Source: Pacificimonas aurantium (GTDB taxonomy: Bacteria > Pseudomonadota > Alphaproteobacteria > Sphingomonadales > Sphingomonadaceae). From it: a stretch of 64,000 nt of DNA. The notes beneath the pieces were generated by a model. It was not told the DNA's origin, did no database searches, and was given only the letters and a program-made list of their open reading frames with translations. Below, in pieces: positions 45,798-54,461 of the stretch (its first letter is position 1; each line of letters begins with the position of its first letter). The translations under genes were made by a program, and so were the position numbers. The stretch lies in contig NZ_JAGSGB010000001.1 in assembly GCF_020092905.1 (NCBI RefSeq), positions 496,001 to 560,000 on the forward strand, in the 5' to 3' direction.

Positions 45798-46552
45798 GCG
45801 ACGGCATTCCCGCCCCCGACAGACCGTCGATCGACGCAGCCGAGTTCGTCCTCGGCCTGCTGTCCGACGCGGAGCATCAGCAGGCGCGCGTTCGCCTGCA
45901 AACGGACGAGGCGTTCCGCAGGGAGGTCGCGCGCTGGGAACGGTTCGTCGCGCCGCTCTTCGAAGACAGTCCCGAAATCGCGCCCTCCGAAGAGGTGTTG
46001 GCGAGCCTGAAGCGGCGCCTCGACCGGGGCGGCGCGCTGCGGCGCGCAAGCAACGACAATCCGAAGAACGTCGTGCCCGCCTTCTGGCGTAATTACGGCG
46101 TTGCGATGACGTTTATCGCGGCCACGCTGGGCGCCTTCCTGCTGCTCGACACCCCGGAAAGGCCCGAACATGGGACATATATGCCGCCGACCGGCGCCGA
46201 GGCCCCGGCGAGGCCGCAGGGACCGGCCGAAGTGCTGGCCGCGAGGGTGTCGCCCGAAGAGGGCATTCCGGTCGCGGTGATCACCTATCTGCCCGACAGC
46301 GGCGAACTGGTCGTTGCGCCCGTGTCGATCGCGGCGGGCAGCGAGCAGGTTCCGGAACTCTGGTTCATCCCGGGCGACGGAACACCGAGGTCGCTAGGCC
46401 TGATCGATGCCGCCGACGGTGCGCGCGTGCAGCTTCCGGACGGGTTCGACCGGGAGGCCACTCTCGCCATCTCCATCGAGCCTGAAGGGGGGTCGCCGAC
46501 GGGGGCGCCCACAGGCCCGATTGTCGGCACCGGCACGCTGTCGGCCATCTGA
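45794..46552 (+). CDS. RskA-like anti-sigma factor
   Basis: A 252 aa membrane-bound anti-sigma factor. The N-terminal cytoplasmic part (about 1-98) starts with IDAAEFVLGLLSDAEHQQA, the motif RskA-type proteins use to bind their sigma factor. A single membrane helix is at about 101-119 and the remaining ~130 residues are periplasmic, with the RskA C-terminal domain (LVVAPVSIAAGSEQVPELWF). It overlaps the sigma gene by 4 bases. In this family regulated proteolysis releases the sigma factor; no dedicated protease is adjacent. Confidence 0.88.
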   Translation: MSDGIPAPDRPSIDAAEFVLGLLSDAEHQQARVRLQTDEAFRREVARWERFVAPLFEDSPEIAPSEEVLASLKRRLDRGGALRRASNDNPKNVVPAFWRNYGVAMTFIAATLGAFLLLDTPERPEHGTYMPPTGAEAPARPQGPAEVLAARVSPEEGIPVAVITYLPDSGELVVAPVSIAAGSEQVPELWFIPGDGTPRSLGLIDAADGARVQLPDGFDREATLAISIEPEGGSPTGAPTGPIVGTGTLSAI

Positions 46553-46646
46553 TCAAACGAAGCCGGCACCGGGCGGGTTCCAGACTTAACAGCGCTTAAC
46601 AAAAGATAGCATTTTCAAATGCATCCGAACCGCTGAACGGCTCGTA

Positions 46647-46822
46647 CCTCCTTTCGCACCCTAGTTGCTTACCGGGTGTGGAGGACGAAAAGCCCCGCGG
46701 TCCCTTCCCGATCGCCGCGGGTGGATTGCCCTTCTCATTTGTGAGGGAGCGCGCCCCGGCAATCCGACCCCCCGTCGGGGCCGCTTTCCCCTCGCAATTC
46801 ACAAATGAGGGAGAAACTTTCA
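46647..46822 (+). promoter_or_regulatory. Multi-hairpin 5' leader of the adhesin gene, with possible SD sequestration
   Basis: Successive inverted repeats fill the region before the adhesin start. (1) CCTCC..CACCC at 46647-46661 pairs with GGGTG..GGAGG at 46674-46684. (2) CCCGCGG at 46694-46700 pairs with CCGCGGG at 46715-46721. (3) GATTGCC at 46724-46730 pairs with GGCAATC at 46758-46764. (4) CTCATTTGTGA at 46734-46744, inside the loop of 3, is exactly complementary to TCACAAATGAG at 46799-46809, which overlaps the ribosome-binding site GAGGGAG (46807-46813). CTCA/TGAG (46734-46745) offers a competing local hairpin. The pattern suggests translational control; it is not experimentally known. 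Confidence 0.5.
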
Positions 46823-49326
46823 GTGACATTTTCAACGACGCGGGCAGCGCTTCTGTCCATGACCGGCGCCGCCGCCCTGCTGACGGGCACGGCTGCCTTC
46901 GCGGACGAGACCGCCCCCTGCAATGACGGAACCGGCACGGCCAGTACCGAATGCGGCACCGATTCCGAGACGGACGGCGCGGCAGGCGCAACCGCAGTCG
47001 GAAATGGCGCGATTGCAACCGGGACCGACGCTGTCGCTGTCGGTTCGGACGATGCCGGCAGCGCTCCGGCCACCGCAACCGGTCCCTCCACCGTCGCCGT
47101 CGGCGGCGAATCCAGCGCCACGACGCCGGGCGCTACCGCCGTTGGCTGGCAGGCCGACGCATCGGGCGCGATGGGCACGGCCCTCGGCCACCAGACCACC
47201 GCCTCCGGCGACCAGTCGGTAGCCGTGGGCGAGGATGCGGTTGCCGATGACAGTAATGCCATCGCCATCGGCAACAAGTCCGTGGCGACGGGCGGCGATG
47301 CCATCGCCATCGGCGGCAACCGCGACTTCGTCGATGCAGATGGCGACGGTATCGACGACAATGGGAATCAGGCGGCAGTCGCGACCGGCCCCTCGACCAC
47401 GGCCGTCGGTGGGCAGTCGAATGCAACCGGCCCGGGCGCAACCTCCTATGGCTGGCGTGCAGATGCCGCATCCGAGCGCGCCACCGCGCTTGGCCACCTG
47501 TCCTCCGCAACCGGACTTGCCTCTACGCCGTCGGTGAAGCCGCCGTGGCAGACGGCGTTGACGCAGTTGCCATCGGCGGCGGCGTCGATGGCTCCGGCGG
47601 CGCGCAGGCGCTCGGCAATTCGACGACAGCCGTGGGCGGCGAATCGATCGCCAACACCCCGGGCGCGACCGCGCTTGGCTGGCAGGCCGAAGCGAGCGGC
47701 GCCATGGGCACCGCCGTCGGCCACCAGACCACCGCGTCGGGCGACCAGAGCTTCGCCGGCGCCGAAGATGCCGTAGCCAGCGGCGACAATGCCGTCGCCA
47801 TCGGCAACATGGCCGTGGCATCGGGCGGCGACGCGGTCGCCATCGGCGGCAACCGGTCCTTCGAGGACGCCGACGGAAACGGCATTGCCGATGTGAACGA
47901 GGACATGGATCCCGACAACGACATCAGCGCAACGACCGCCAGCGGCGCATCCTCGACCGCAGTCGGCGGACAGGCCACCGCGACCGAGGCGGGATCCTCG
48001 GCCTATGGCTGGCGCGCGAATGCGACCGGCGAGCGGGCGACCTCGGTGGGCCACCTGTCCACCGCGTCCGGCTTCAACTCGACTGCCATGGGTGAAGCTG
48101 CGGCTGCCCAGGGTGCAGGCGGCATCGCCATCGGCGGCAATACCGATGGCGGCAGCTTCGGCGCCCTGGCGACCGACGATGCCGGCATCGCACTCGGCTC
48201 GGACGCAGAAGCGCGTCAGGTCGGCGCGATCTCGCTGGGCTCGGACGGCAATGGCACGGGCGATGGCGCGGTTGCGGACGGTGTCGACGCAGTGGCCATT
48301 GGCGCGAATGCCACCGCCACCGGCAACTCGACCACGCTCGTCGGCGGAGAAGGCGTTGCAACCGGCCCCGGTGCCAGCGCCTTCGGCTGGCAGGCCGCTG
48401 CCAATTCAGAGCGGTCCACCGCACTCGGCCACTTGTCCTCCGCGACCGGGCTTGCCTCTACCGCCGTCGGTGAAGCCGCCGTCGCAGACGGTGTCGATGC
48501 CGTGGCCATCGGCGGCGGCGTCGACGGGACGGGCGGCGCGCAGGCCATCGGCAACTCGACCGTCGCCGTCGGCGGCGAGTCGATGGCGATGACGCCGGGC
48601 GCGACCGCGCTTGGCTGGCAGGCGAGCGCCACCGGCGCGATGGGCACGGCCGTCGGTCACCAGACCACAGCGTCGGGCGACCAGAGCTTCGCCGGCGCGG
48701 AAGATGCCGTGGCAAGCGGCGCGCAGGCCATCGCGGTCGGCAATGCCGCAACGGCCTCCGGCGACGATTCGATCGCCATGGGCGACGGCGCCACCGCGAG
48801 CGGCACCAATAGTGTCGCCATCGGTGCGGGGGCGCAGGCGACGGGCGAAAATCAGGTCGTCGTCAGCAGCCTGTCGGGCAGCACGGCAAGCCAGACCGGC
48901 CCGCTGAGCCTGGTGACCGCCGACGCCAGCGGTACGCTCGGCACCTCCACGCTCGGCATGGCAGGCGGCATCGCCTCGGCGAATGACGTCATGGCGAACC
49001 AGAGCGCGATTGCGGCCAATACGGGCGCAATCCAAGCGCTGCAGCAGCAGACGCAGGCGATGTTCGACCTGGCCGACAGCAACCGGCGCGAAACCGACCG
49101 GGCCAATGAAGGCGTCGCGCTCGCCCTGTCGATGGAAACGCCGGCCATTCCCGCCGGCGCGTCCTTCGCCCTGTCGGGCGGCGTCGGCTACTACAACAAC
49201 AAGTCGGCCGTTTCCTCGGCGATTTCGGCGGCGGTGGGCGAAATGTCGTCCATCTCCGCCGGTGTCGGCGTCGGTTTCGATTCCGGCGAGGTCGGCGCGC
49301 GCGCCGGCTTCCAGGTTGCCTGGTAA
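46823..49326 (+). pseudogene. YadA-type trimeric autotransporter adhesin, interrupted by one frameshift
   Basis: A surface adhesin: signal peptide (ending AFA-DE), a long head of ~14-residue YadA repeats (AVGxxAxAxGxxAxAxG pattern), a short coiled-coil stalk (IAANTGAIQALQQQTQAMF), and a C-terminal YadA anchor barrel ending FQVAW. GTG 46823 is preferred, with GAGGGAG 9 bases upstream; ATG 46805 lies inside that site. The frame breaks at 47526/47527: CTCTAC-GCC here, against CTCTAC-CGCC in the second copy of the same repeat near 48457, so one C is missing. Restoring it gives about 834 aa without any stop. It may be a real inactivation, a phase switch, or a sequencing error. Confidence 0.85.
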
Positions 49327-49349
49327 AGCCCGGCCCAAACCTGAATCGA

Positions 49350-49384
49350 GAGGGGCGTTCCCATCGCGGGAGCGCCCCTCTTTC
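49350..49384 (+). terminator. Rho-independent terminator after the adhesin
   Basis: GAGGGGCG (49350-49357) pairs with CGCCCCTC (49373-49380), extended inside by TCCC/GGGA, and is followed by TTTCT. It starts 23 bases after the adhesin stop and separates it from the cyclophilin gene. Confidence 0.85.
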
Positions 49385-49415
49385 TGTCCGGCCCTCGCGG
49401 TGCTAGCGTTTCGCC

Positions 49416-50150
49416 ATGCGCCCGATCCTCGCCTTTTTTTTCGCCCCGTTTTTCGCCCCGTTTTTCGCCGCTATCCTGTTCGCGCCGATGCTGGTGGCAG
49501 CTCCCGCCGCGGCGCAGGAGGCAGAGGAAGAGAGCGCTGCGGAAGATGCGGCCGCCGATCTGCCGCCCGAATGCCCGCCGCCGCCGGCCCTTGGCGAGGA
49601 GGCCGGCGAGACCGCGTTCGCGACCGAGCGCGTGGCGCTCGAGACCGAAGCGGGCACCATCGTGTTCGAGATCGAAAGCGAGCGGGCGCCCGTTACGGCG
49701 GCAAATTTCCTGCGCTATATCGAAGCCGGCCGGCTGGAGAACGCAGCCTTCTACCGCGCCAGCAAGAAAGCCGACGGCGGCGCCAAGGGCTTCGTCCAGT
49801 TCGGCCTGCGCCAGCATCCCGATTATGTCTTCGACCCGATCGCGCATGAACCCACCAGCGAGACCGGCCTGACGCACGAGGACGGCGCCATTTCCATGGT
49901 GCGCGGCGCGCCCGGGACGGCCGACGCCGACTTCCTGATCATGGTCGGCGACCAGCCCGCTTGGGATGCCCGCGACGACGGTACGCCGGGCTATGCCGTG
50001 TTTGGCCGCGTGGTCGAAGGGATGGAAACGGTCAAGACGATCTGGAACGGCGCCATCGATCCCGATGAAGGCGAGGGCGTCCTGAAAGGCGAAATCCTTG
50101 CCGAAGAGGTCGACGTTACCGGCGCGCGCGTAACCGATCCGTCGTCCTAG
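49416..50150 (+). CDS. Peptidyl-prolyl cis-trans isomerase, cyclophilin type, exported
   Basis: A 244 aa periplasmic cyclophilin speeding proline isomerisation in folding proteins. The signal peptide (MRPILAFFFAPFFAPFFAAI) is encoded by a 12-base tandem repeat (TTTTTCGCCCCG units at about 49435-49465). An acidic stretch follows (about 35-60), then the cyclophilin core: VALETEAGTIVFEIESERAP, AAFYR, and the GFVQFGLRQ and DFLIMVG segments in place of the canonical FxxQGGD and FFI. The substitutions make isomerase activity likely but not certain. It lies just after the adhesin terminator and 23 bases before dsbA-like, whose partner it may be in envelope protein folding. Confidence 0.87.
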   Translation: MRPILAFFFAPFFAPFFAAILFAPMLVAAPAAAQEAEEESAAEDAAADLPPECPPPPALGEEAGETAFATERVALETEAGTIVFEIESERAPVTAANFLRYIEAGRLENAAFYRASKKADGGAKGFVQFGLRQHPDYVFDPIAHEPTSETGLTHEDGAISMVRGAPGTADADFLIMVGDQPAWDARDDGTPGYAVFGRVVEGMETVKTIWNGAIDPDEGEGVLKGEILAEEVDVTGARVTDPSS

Positions 50151-50173
50151 TCCGACGTCTGAAGCCGCCCGCA

Positions 50174-50914
50174 GTGAACCGCATCGCTTCTGCCGCGCTT
50201 GTGATCGCCCTCGCGGCGCTGGCGCTGGCCGGCTATGCCGTACTGCGCGGACCACGGCCGGTCGGTGCGGCAGATACCATAGCGGCGTCCCCCACCGGCG
50301 AGGCGGTGCGCGCCTATCTGCTTGCCCACCCCGAAGTCATCCCCGAAGCGATGGACGTTCTGCGCGGACGCCAGGCGACGCAGATGATCGAGGCGAACCG
50401 CACGGTCATCGAGACGCCCTATGAAAGCGCCTGGGCCGGAAATGCGGACGGCGACGTCACCCTGGTCGAGTTCTTCGACTTCAATTGCCCCTATTGCCGC
50501 CGCTCGCACGAAACGGTGAAATCGCTGCTGCAGGACGACCCGGACCTGAAGATCGTATGGCGCCAGCTGCCGGTGCTCGGCCCCGACAGCGAGCGGGCCG
50601 CCTACGCCGCCATCCTGGCCGCCGAACAGGGGAAATATACCGCCTTTCACGACGCGCTGTTCGCGCGCGAAGGCCGGGCCGACGAAGCCGCCATTCGCGC
50701 CGCGGCCACGGAGGCCGGTGTCGACCTGGCGGGCGTCGACCTGGGCGCCCCCTCCCCGCAGGCGGCGCGGCTGTTCCAGCGCAACCGTCAGCTGTCCGAG
50801 GCGCTGGGGATCTCCGGGACCCCGGCCTATATCGTCGGCGATACGCTGGTTCAGGGCGCGGTCCCGGAGAAGAACCTGCGCGCCGTCATCGCGGCGGCGC
50901 GCAGGGACGGCTGA
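50174..50914 (+). CDS. DsbA-family thiol:disulfide oxidoreductase
   Basis: A 246 aa protein with an N-terminal signal/anchor segment (about 5-25), an extra N-terminal helical region, and a thioredoxin-like domain with active site C105-P-Y-C108 (FFDFNCPYCRRS) and the cis-proline loop SGTPAY. This matches the ScsC/DsbA-like com1 family that oxidises or shuffles disulfides in the periplasm. It follows the cyclophilin closely (23 bases), so the two could form an envelope-folding pair. A dedicated DsbB or DsbD partner is not adjacent. Confidence 0.9.
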   Translation: MNRIASAALVIALAALALAGYAVLRGPRPVGAADTIAASPTGEAVRAYLLAHPEVIPEAMDVLRGRQATQMIEANRTVIETPYESAWAGNADGDVTLVEFFDFNCPYCRRSHETVKSLLQDDPDLKIVWRQLPVLGPDSERAAYAAILAAEQGKYTAFHDALFAREGRADEAAIRAAATEAGVDLAGVDLGAPSPQAARLFQRNRQLSEALGISGTPAYIVGDTLVQGAVPEKNLRAVIAAARRDG

Positions 50915-50921
50915 CCTCCGC

Positions 50922-51860
50922 TCAGGCGGCTTGCTTGGCCCGAAGCGCACCAGCCATCTGCGCGATGTGACGCTCGTCGGTCCCGCAGCACCCCCCGAAT
51001 ACGGTTAACGATGCGAGAAGACCGGCGAGCTGCGCGGTCTCGCTGCCCAGCTGTGCCGGATCGCCGGCGTCGAGCTCCTCGGCGGCGTCGAGTTCGGCAT
51101 GGCTGAGCCGCGAGGCATTGCTGCGCAGCCCGCGAATACGGCGGGTCCAGCCCTCATCCGCGCCGCTTCGCAGCGTGCCCGTGAAATGATCGGGATGCGC
51201 GCAATTGATCATATAGTGCAGCGGCGCGGCCTCTCCCGCCGCATCGACCGACGCGATCGCCTCCGCGAGCGGTTCGCCCGTCGGCAGGCGGCCGTCGGTT
51301 TCCACGGTGAAGGCGATGACCGACGGCAGGCCCGCCGCATGGGCGGCGCGCGCCACGCCCTGCGCCTCGGCACTGTTCGTCATGGTAATTGCAGTCAGAA
51401 GGTCGGCCCCCTTGCGGGCGAAGATGCGCGCCTGGAAGCCGTGATAGTCGGCGGCCTCAGCGGGGGTCATCGCCGCGCCGGGATCATAGCCGTCGCCGCA
51501 CGGGCCGACACAGCCGCTGACATAGAGACGGTCGATGCGCGGCCGGTACTCCGCGGCGAGGGCCTGCATGAGATCCATGGCGGCTTCGTTCAGCGTTTCG
51601 AGATGCGCCGCGGTGATGCCGAGCGGCCCGGTCCAGTCGGGACTGGCGCGCCAGGTTGGCGATTCGAGGATGAACCCCGTGCCTTCGCGCGCGGCGATGT
51701 CGAGATATGGCCGGAAATAGCGCTCGAGCGCCGCCCGTCCCTCTGCCCCGTCCATCAGCATGACGGCCGAGAAATGCGGCAGGGTCATGCCCTGACGATA
51801 GATGAGCGACGTCTCGATGCCGCCATCGGTAAGGAAAATAGTCTGATCGAAATTGAGCAT
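50922..51860 (-). CDS. Homocysteine S-methyltransferase family protein
   Basis: A 312 aa zinc enzyme transferring a methyl group (from S-methylmethionine, SAM or betaine) to homocysteine. It begins FLTDGGIETSLIYRQG and ends with the zinc ligands: Cys in INCAHP and the Cys-Cys pair in GGCCGTDERHI. The methyl donor cannot be read from sequence. It lies between dsbA-like (convergent) and ftsK on the same strand as ftsK, 46 bases downstream of its stop. Confidence 0.9.
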   Translation of the reverse strand: MLNFDQTIFLTDGGIETSLIYRQGMTLPHFSAVMLMDGAEGRAALERYFRPYLDIAAREGTGFILESPTWRASPDWTGPLGITAAHLETLNEAAMDLMQALAAEYRPRIDRLYVSGCVGPCGDGYDPGAAMTPAEAADYHGFQARIFARKGADLLTAITMTNSAEAQGVARAAHAAGLPSVIAFTVETDGRLPTGEPLAEAIASVDAAGEAAPLHYMINCAHPDHFTGTLRSGADEGWTRRIRGLRSNASRLSHAELDAAEELDAGDPAQLGSETAQLAGLLASLTVFGGCCGTDERHIAQMAGALRAKQAA

Positions 51861-51906
51861 AGCGTCGGTTCCCTTGACGTTTGCCCAACCTGTCCGAGGC
51901 GCGCCC

Positions 51907-54264
51907 CTACAGCCTGTTGCCGCTCTGGTCTATGAGAACTTCCCGGCGGCCCACATGGTCTGCGGCGCTGACGAAGCCCATCTCCTCCAGCTGATCGATC
52001 AGACGTGCGGCATTGTTATAGCCGATCCGCAGATGCCGCTGGATGTGGCTGGTCGAAGCCTTCTGCGTGCGCGCGACGGTTTCGATCGCCTGCCTCAGCT
52101 TGTCGGCATCGCCGTCCTCGCCGCCTTCCCCGCTGCCGATGGGCAGGCCGAACTGGTCGAGTTCGGCCTCCGGCTCCTCGGTGACGGCCTCGACATAGTC
52201 TGGGGTGCCCTGGCCGCGCCAATGATCGGCGACACGCTCCACCTCCTCGTCGGAGACGAACGGCCCGTGTACGCGGGTCAGCCCCTTGCCGCCCGCCATG
52301 TAGAGCATGTCGCCCTTGCCGAGCAGCTGTTCGGCGCCCTGCTCGCCGAGGATGGTGCGGCTGTCGATCTTCGAGGTGACGGAGAAACTGATGCGCGTCG
52401 GCAGGTTCGCCTTGATGACGCCGGTAATGACGTCGACCGAGGGGCGCTGCGTCGCCATGATGAGATGGATGCCGGCGGCACGGGCCTTCTGCGCCAGGCG
52501 CTGGATCAGGAATTCCACCTCCTTGCCCGCGGTCATCATCAGATCGGCCAGTTCGTCGACGATGACGACGACGAGGGGCAGCGGTTCGAACTCCAGCGTT
52601 TCGGTCTCGTAGACGGGCTGGCCCGAATCGGGGTCGTAGCCGGTGTGGACGCGGCGCTCGAGCGGCTTGCCGTCGGCCTTGGCCTCCTCCAGCCGCTGGT
52701 TGAAGGCCGCAAGCGAGCGCACGTTCACCGCGGCCATCATGCGGTAACGCTCCTCCATCTGCTCGACCGCCCATTTCAGCGCGCGCACGGCCTTTTGCGG
52801 TTCCGTCACGACAGGGGACAGGAGGTGCGGGATGCCGTCATAGACGCTGAGTTCGAGCATCTTCGGGTCGATCATGATCATGCGGCACCGGTCCGGCGGC
52901 AGCCGGTACAGAAGCGACAGGATCATGGCGTTGAGGCCCACCGACTTGCCCGAGCCCGTCGTGCCGGCGATGAGAAGGTGCGGCATGGGCGCAAGATCGA
53001 CGACGACGGGGCCGCCGGAGATATTCTTGCCCAGCACGAGCGGCAGCGCGCCCTTCGCCCCCTCGAACGCCTGGTCCTCGAGAAGTTCGGAGAGCGCCAC
53101 CATCTCGCGGTCGCGGTTGGGCAGTTCGATGCCGATCACGTTGCGGCCCGGGACCACGGCGACGCGTGCCGAGACGGCCGACATGGAGCGGGCGATGTCG
53201 TCGGCAAGGCCGATGACGCGGCTGGACTTGATGCCGGGCGCAGGCTCCAGCTCGTACATCGTCACGACGGGGCCCGGCCGGACTTCGACGATCTCCCCCT
53301 TCACGCCGAAATCCTCGAGCACCGATTCGAGAACCCGGGCATTCTGTTCGAGCGCCGCCTCGTCCACCTTCGGGCGGCCGTCGGTGTCGGCTTCCGCAAG
53401 GAGCGAAAGCGCGGGCAACTCATATTCGTCGCCGAGCTGGAGACCGCGCTGGCGTTCCTTCGCCGTGCGCGCGCTCTGGGTTCGCTCAGGCTGCGCGGTG
53501 GTGACCTTGCGCTTCTTGCGCCGGGGCGGCGTATCATCCGACTCGCTCGCGGGAGGCGCCGCGAGCGCATCGGCATCGGCAGCGGTAACGGCTGACGCAT
53601 CGCCCTCCTCGGCCCTCCGCGCCCGCCGGCGCGGCGCGGCAGCCGGGACAGGCTCGGCCGCCTGGCGCGCGAACAGCGCGGCAATCGCCCCCTTCGGCAA
53701 ACCAAGGCCGAGATAGACACCGGTCGCCGCGGCGATCCCGAACAGCACGCACATGCCGATGCGCGCGGCCTCTTCCGGAAGGCCCGGAGCAGCGGCGAGA
53801 AGGAGGTCCGCGAGCACCGATCCGCCGAGGCCGGCGAGACCGCCCGGACCGGCGGGCAGCGCCTGTGTCTCCAGCGCGCCAAGGCCCGTTGCCGCAAGCA
53901 GGACGGCCAGGGCGGTGAGAAGAATGCGCAGCCCGAGGCGGGGGCGCGGCGTCAGGCGGACCAGCCTCGCTCCCGTAACCGCCAGGAGAGGCAGCAGGAC
54001 AAAGGCGGCGAACCCGAGAAGCTGGTAGAAGAGATCGGCGAACAACGCTCCCGCCCCGCCCATCCAGTTTTGCGGCGCGGCGAGCGTCGACCGGTTGAGG
54101 GAGGGGTCCATCGCGTCGAAGGAGATAAAGGCGAGCAGCAGGAAAAAGGCCGCCGCGAGAAGCGCCGCGCCCAGCAGGCGCCAGCCTGCACGCGCCGCCT
54201 GAATGCGGGCCGTATCCGCGCGCGCCGACGCGGCTGCGCGCTTTGCCTGTGCCGCCTGAGCCAT
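51907..54264 (-). CDS. ftsK: DNA translocase FtsK
   Basis: FtsK pumps DNA at the division septum and directs XerCD at dif. From ATG 54264 it is 785 aa: about four N-terminal membrane segments (25-190), a variable linker (about 230-340, basic and Ala-rich), then the RecA-like motor with Walker A GTTGSGKSVGLNAM and Walker B LVVVIVDELADLM, and the C-terminal gamma winged helix (ASTSHIQRHLRIGYNNAARL) that reads KOPS sites. The upstream frame continues to 54423 but overlaps a strong terminator hairpin, so it is not used. A candidate small RNA lies upstream. Confidence 0.93.
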   Translation of the reverse strand: MAQAAQAKRAAASARADTARIQAARAGWRLLGAALLAAAFFLLLAFISFDAMDPSLNRSTLAAPQNWMGGAGALFADLFYQLLGFAAFVLLPLLAVTGARLVRLTPRPRLGLRILLTALAVLLAATGLGALETQALPAGPGGLAGLGGSVLADLLLAAAPGLPEEAARIGMCVLFGIAAATGVYLGLGLPKGAIAALFARQAAEPVPAAAPRRRARRAEEGDASAVTAADADALAAPPASESDDTPPRRKKRKVTTAQPERTQSARTAKERQRGLQLGDEYELPALSLLAEADTDGRPKVDEAALEQNARVLESVLEDFGVKGEIVEVRPGPVVTMYELEPAPGIKSSRVIGLADDIARSMSAVSARVAVVPGRNVIGIELPNRDREMVALSELLEDQAFEGAKGALPLVLGKNISGGPVVVDLAPMPHLLIAGTTGSGKSVGLNAMILSLLYRLPPDRCRMIMIDPKMLELSVYDGIPHLLSPVVTEPQKAVRALKWAVEQMEERYRMMAAVNVRSLAAFNQRLEEAKADGKPLERRVHTGYDPDSGQPVYETETLEFEPLPLVVVIVDELADLMMTAGKEVEFLIQRLAQKARAAGIHLIMATQRPSVDVITGVIKANLPTRISFSVTSKIDSRTILGEQGAEQLLGKGDMLYMAGGKGLTRVHGPFVSDEEVERVADHWRGQGTPDYVEAVTEEPEAELDQFGLPIGSGEGGEDGDADKLRQAIETVARTQKASTSHIQRHLRIGYNNAARLIDQLEEMGFVSAADHVGRREVLIDQSGNRL

Positions 54265-54315
54265 GGCGCTAGCATCGCAGAGGGCGACCTGACTGCACAA
54301 GAACGAAAAGGGCAC

Positions 54316-54346
54316 AAAAAAATGGCCGGGCCCGAAGGCGCCGGCC
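54316..54346 (-). terminator. Intrinsic terminator upstream of ftsK
   Basis: A GC-rich stem (GGCCGGCGCC/GGCCCGGCC, TTCG tetraloop) followed by ATTTTTTT on the minus strand. It lies 52 bases before the ftsK start codon, so it ends transcripts begun upstream and may attenuate ftsK; ftsK would then need a promoter inside the remaining gap. Confidence 0.85.
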
Positions 54347-54461
54347 AAGTCGTTGTCTGGACATCTGGGAGGATGGTCCGAGCGAGCAAGGTACCGGAGC
54401 CTCCGGTTCCTCGTCCGCTTCATTACAAGGGCCGTGCCAAATGCGTATCTCTCTGTTTAAT
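54316..54461 (-). ncRNA. Candidate small RNA with CCUCCC loop and intrinsic terminator
   Basis: On the minus strand, between ftsK (start 54264) and the divergent hydroxylase gene (start 54649), a TATAAAT box at about 54466-54472 could start a transcript of about 150 nt. It would contain hairpin 1 (ACCGGA/TCCGGT, 54393-54407), hairpin 2 (54359-54379; stem GGAC-AT/AT-GTCC, loop carrying CCTCCC, an anti-Shine-Dalgarno sequence), and a strong terminator: GGCCGG-C-GCC / GGC-CCGGCC with a TTCG loop followed by seven T (54316-54346). This layout resembles the alphaproteobacterial anti-SD-loop small RNAs (alphar14/cuckoo/CcsR types). Also near the start is TTGGCACG-N4-TTGTA, close to a sigma-54 promoter. 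Confidence 0.5.

Noticed and set aside
46805-46807. ATG as the adhesin start
   Set aside because: It overlaps the best ribosome-binding site, has none of its own, and the GTG six codons later has that site at 9 bases and gives a better signal peptide.
54265-54423. An N-terminal extension of FtsK by 53 residues from an ATG at 54423
   Set aside because: The extension reads through a strong terminator hairpin and poly-T run, is rich in Arg and Pro and lacks family resemblance. ATG 54264 starts the normal FtsK N-terminus just before the first membrane segment.
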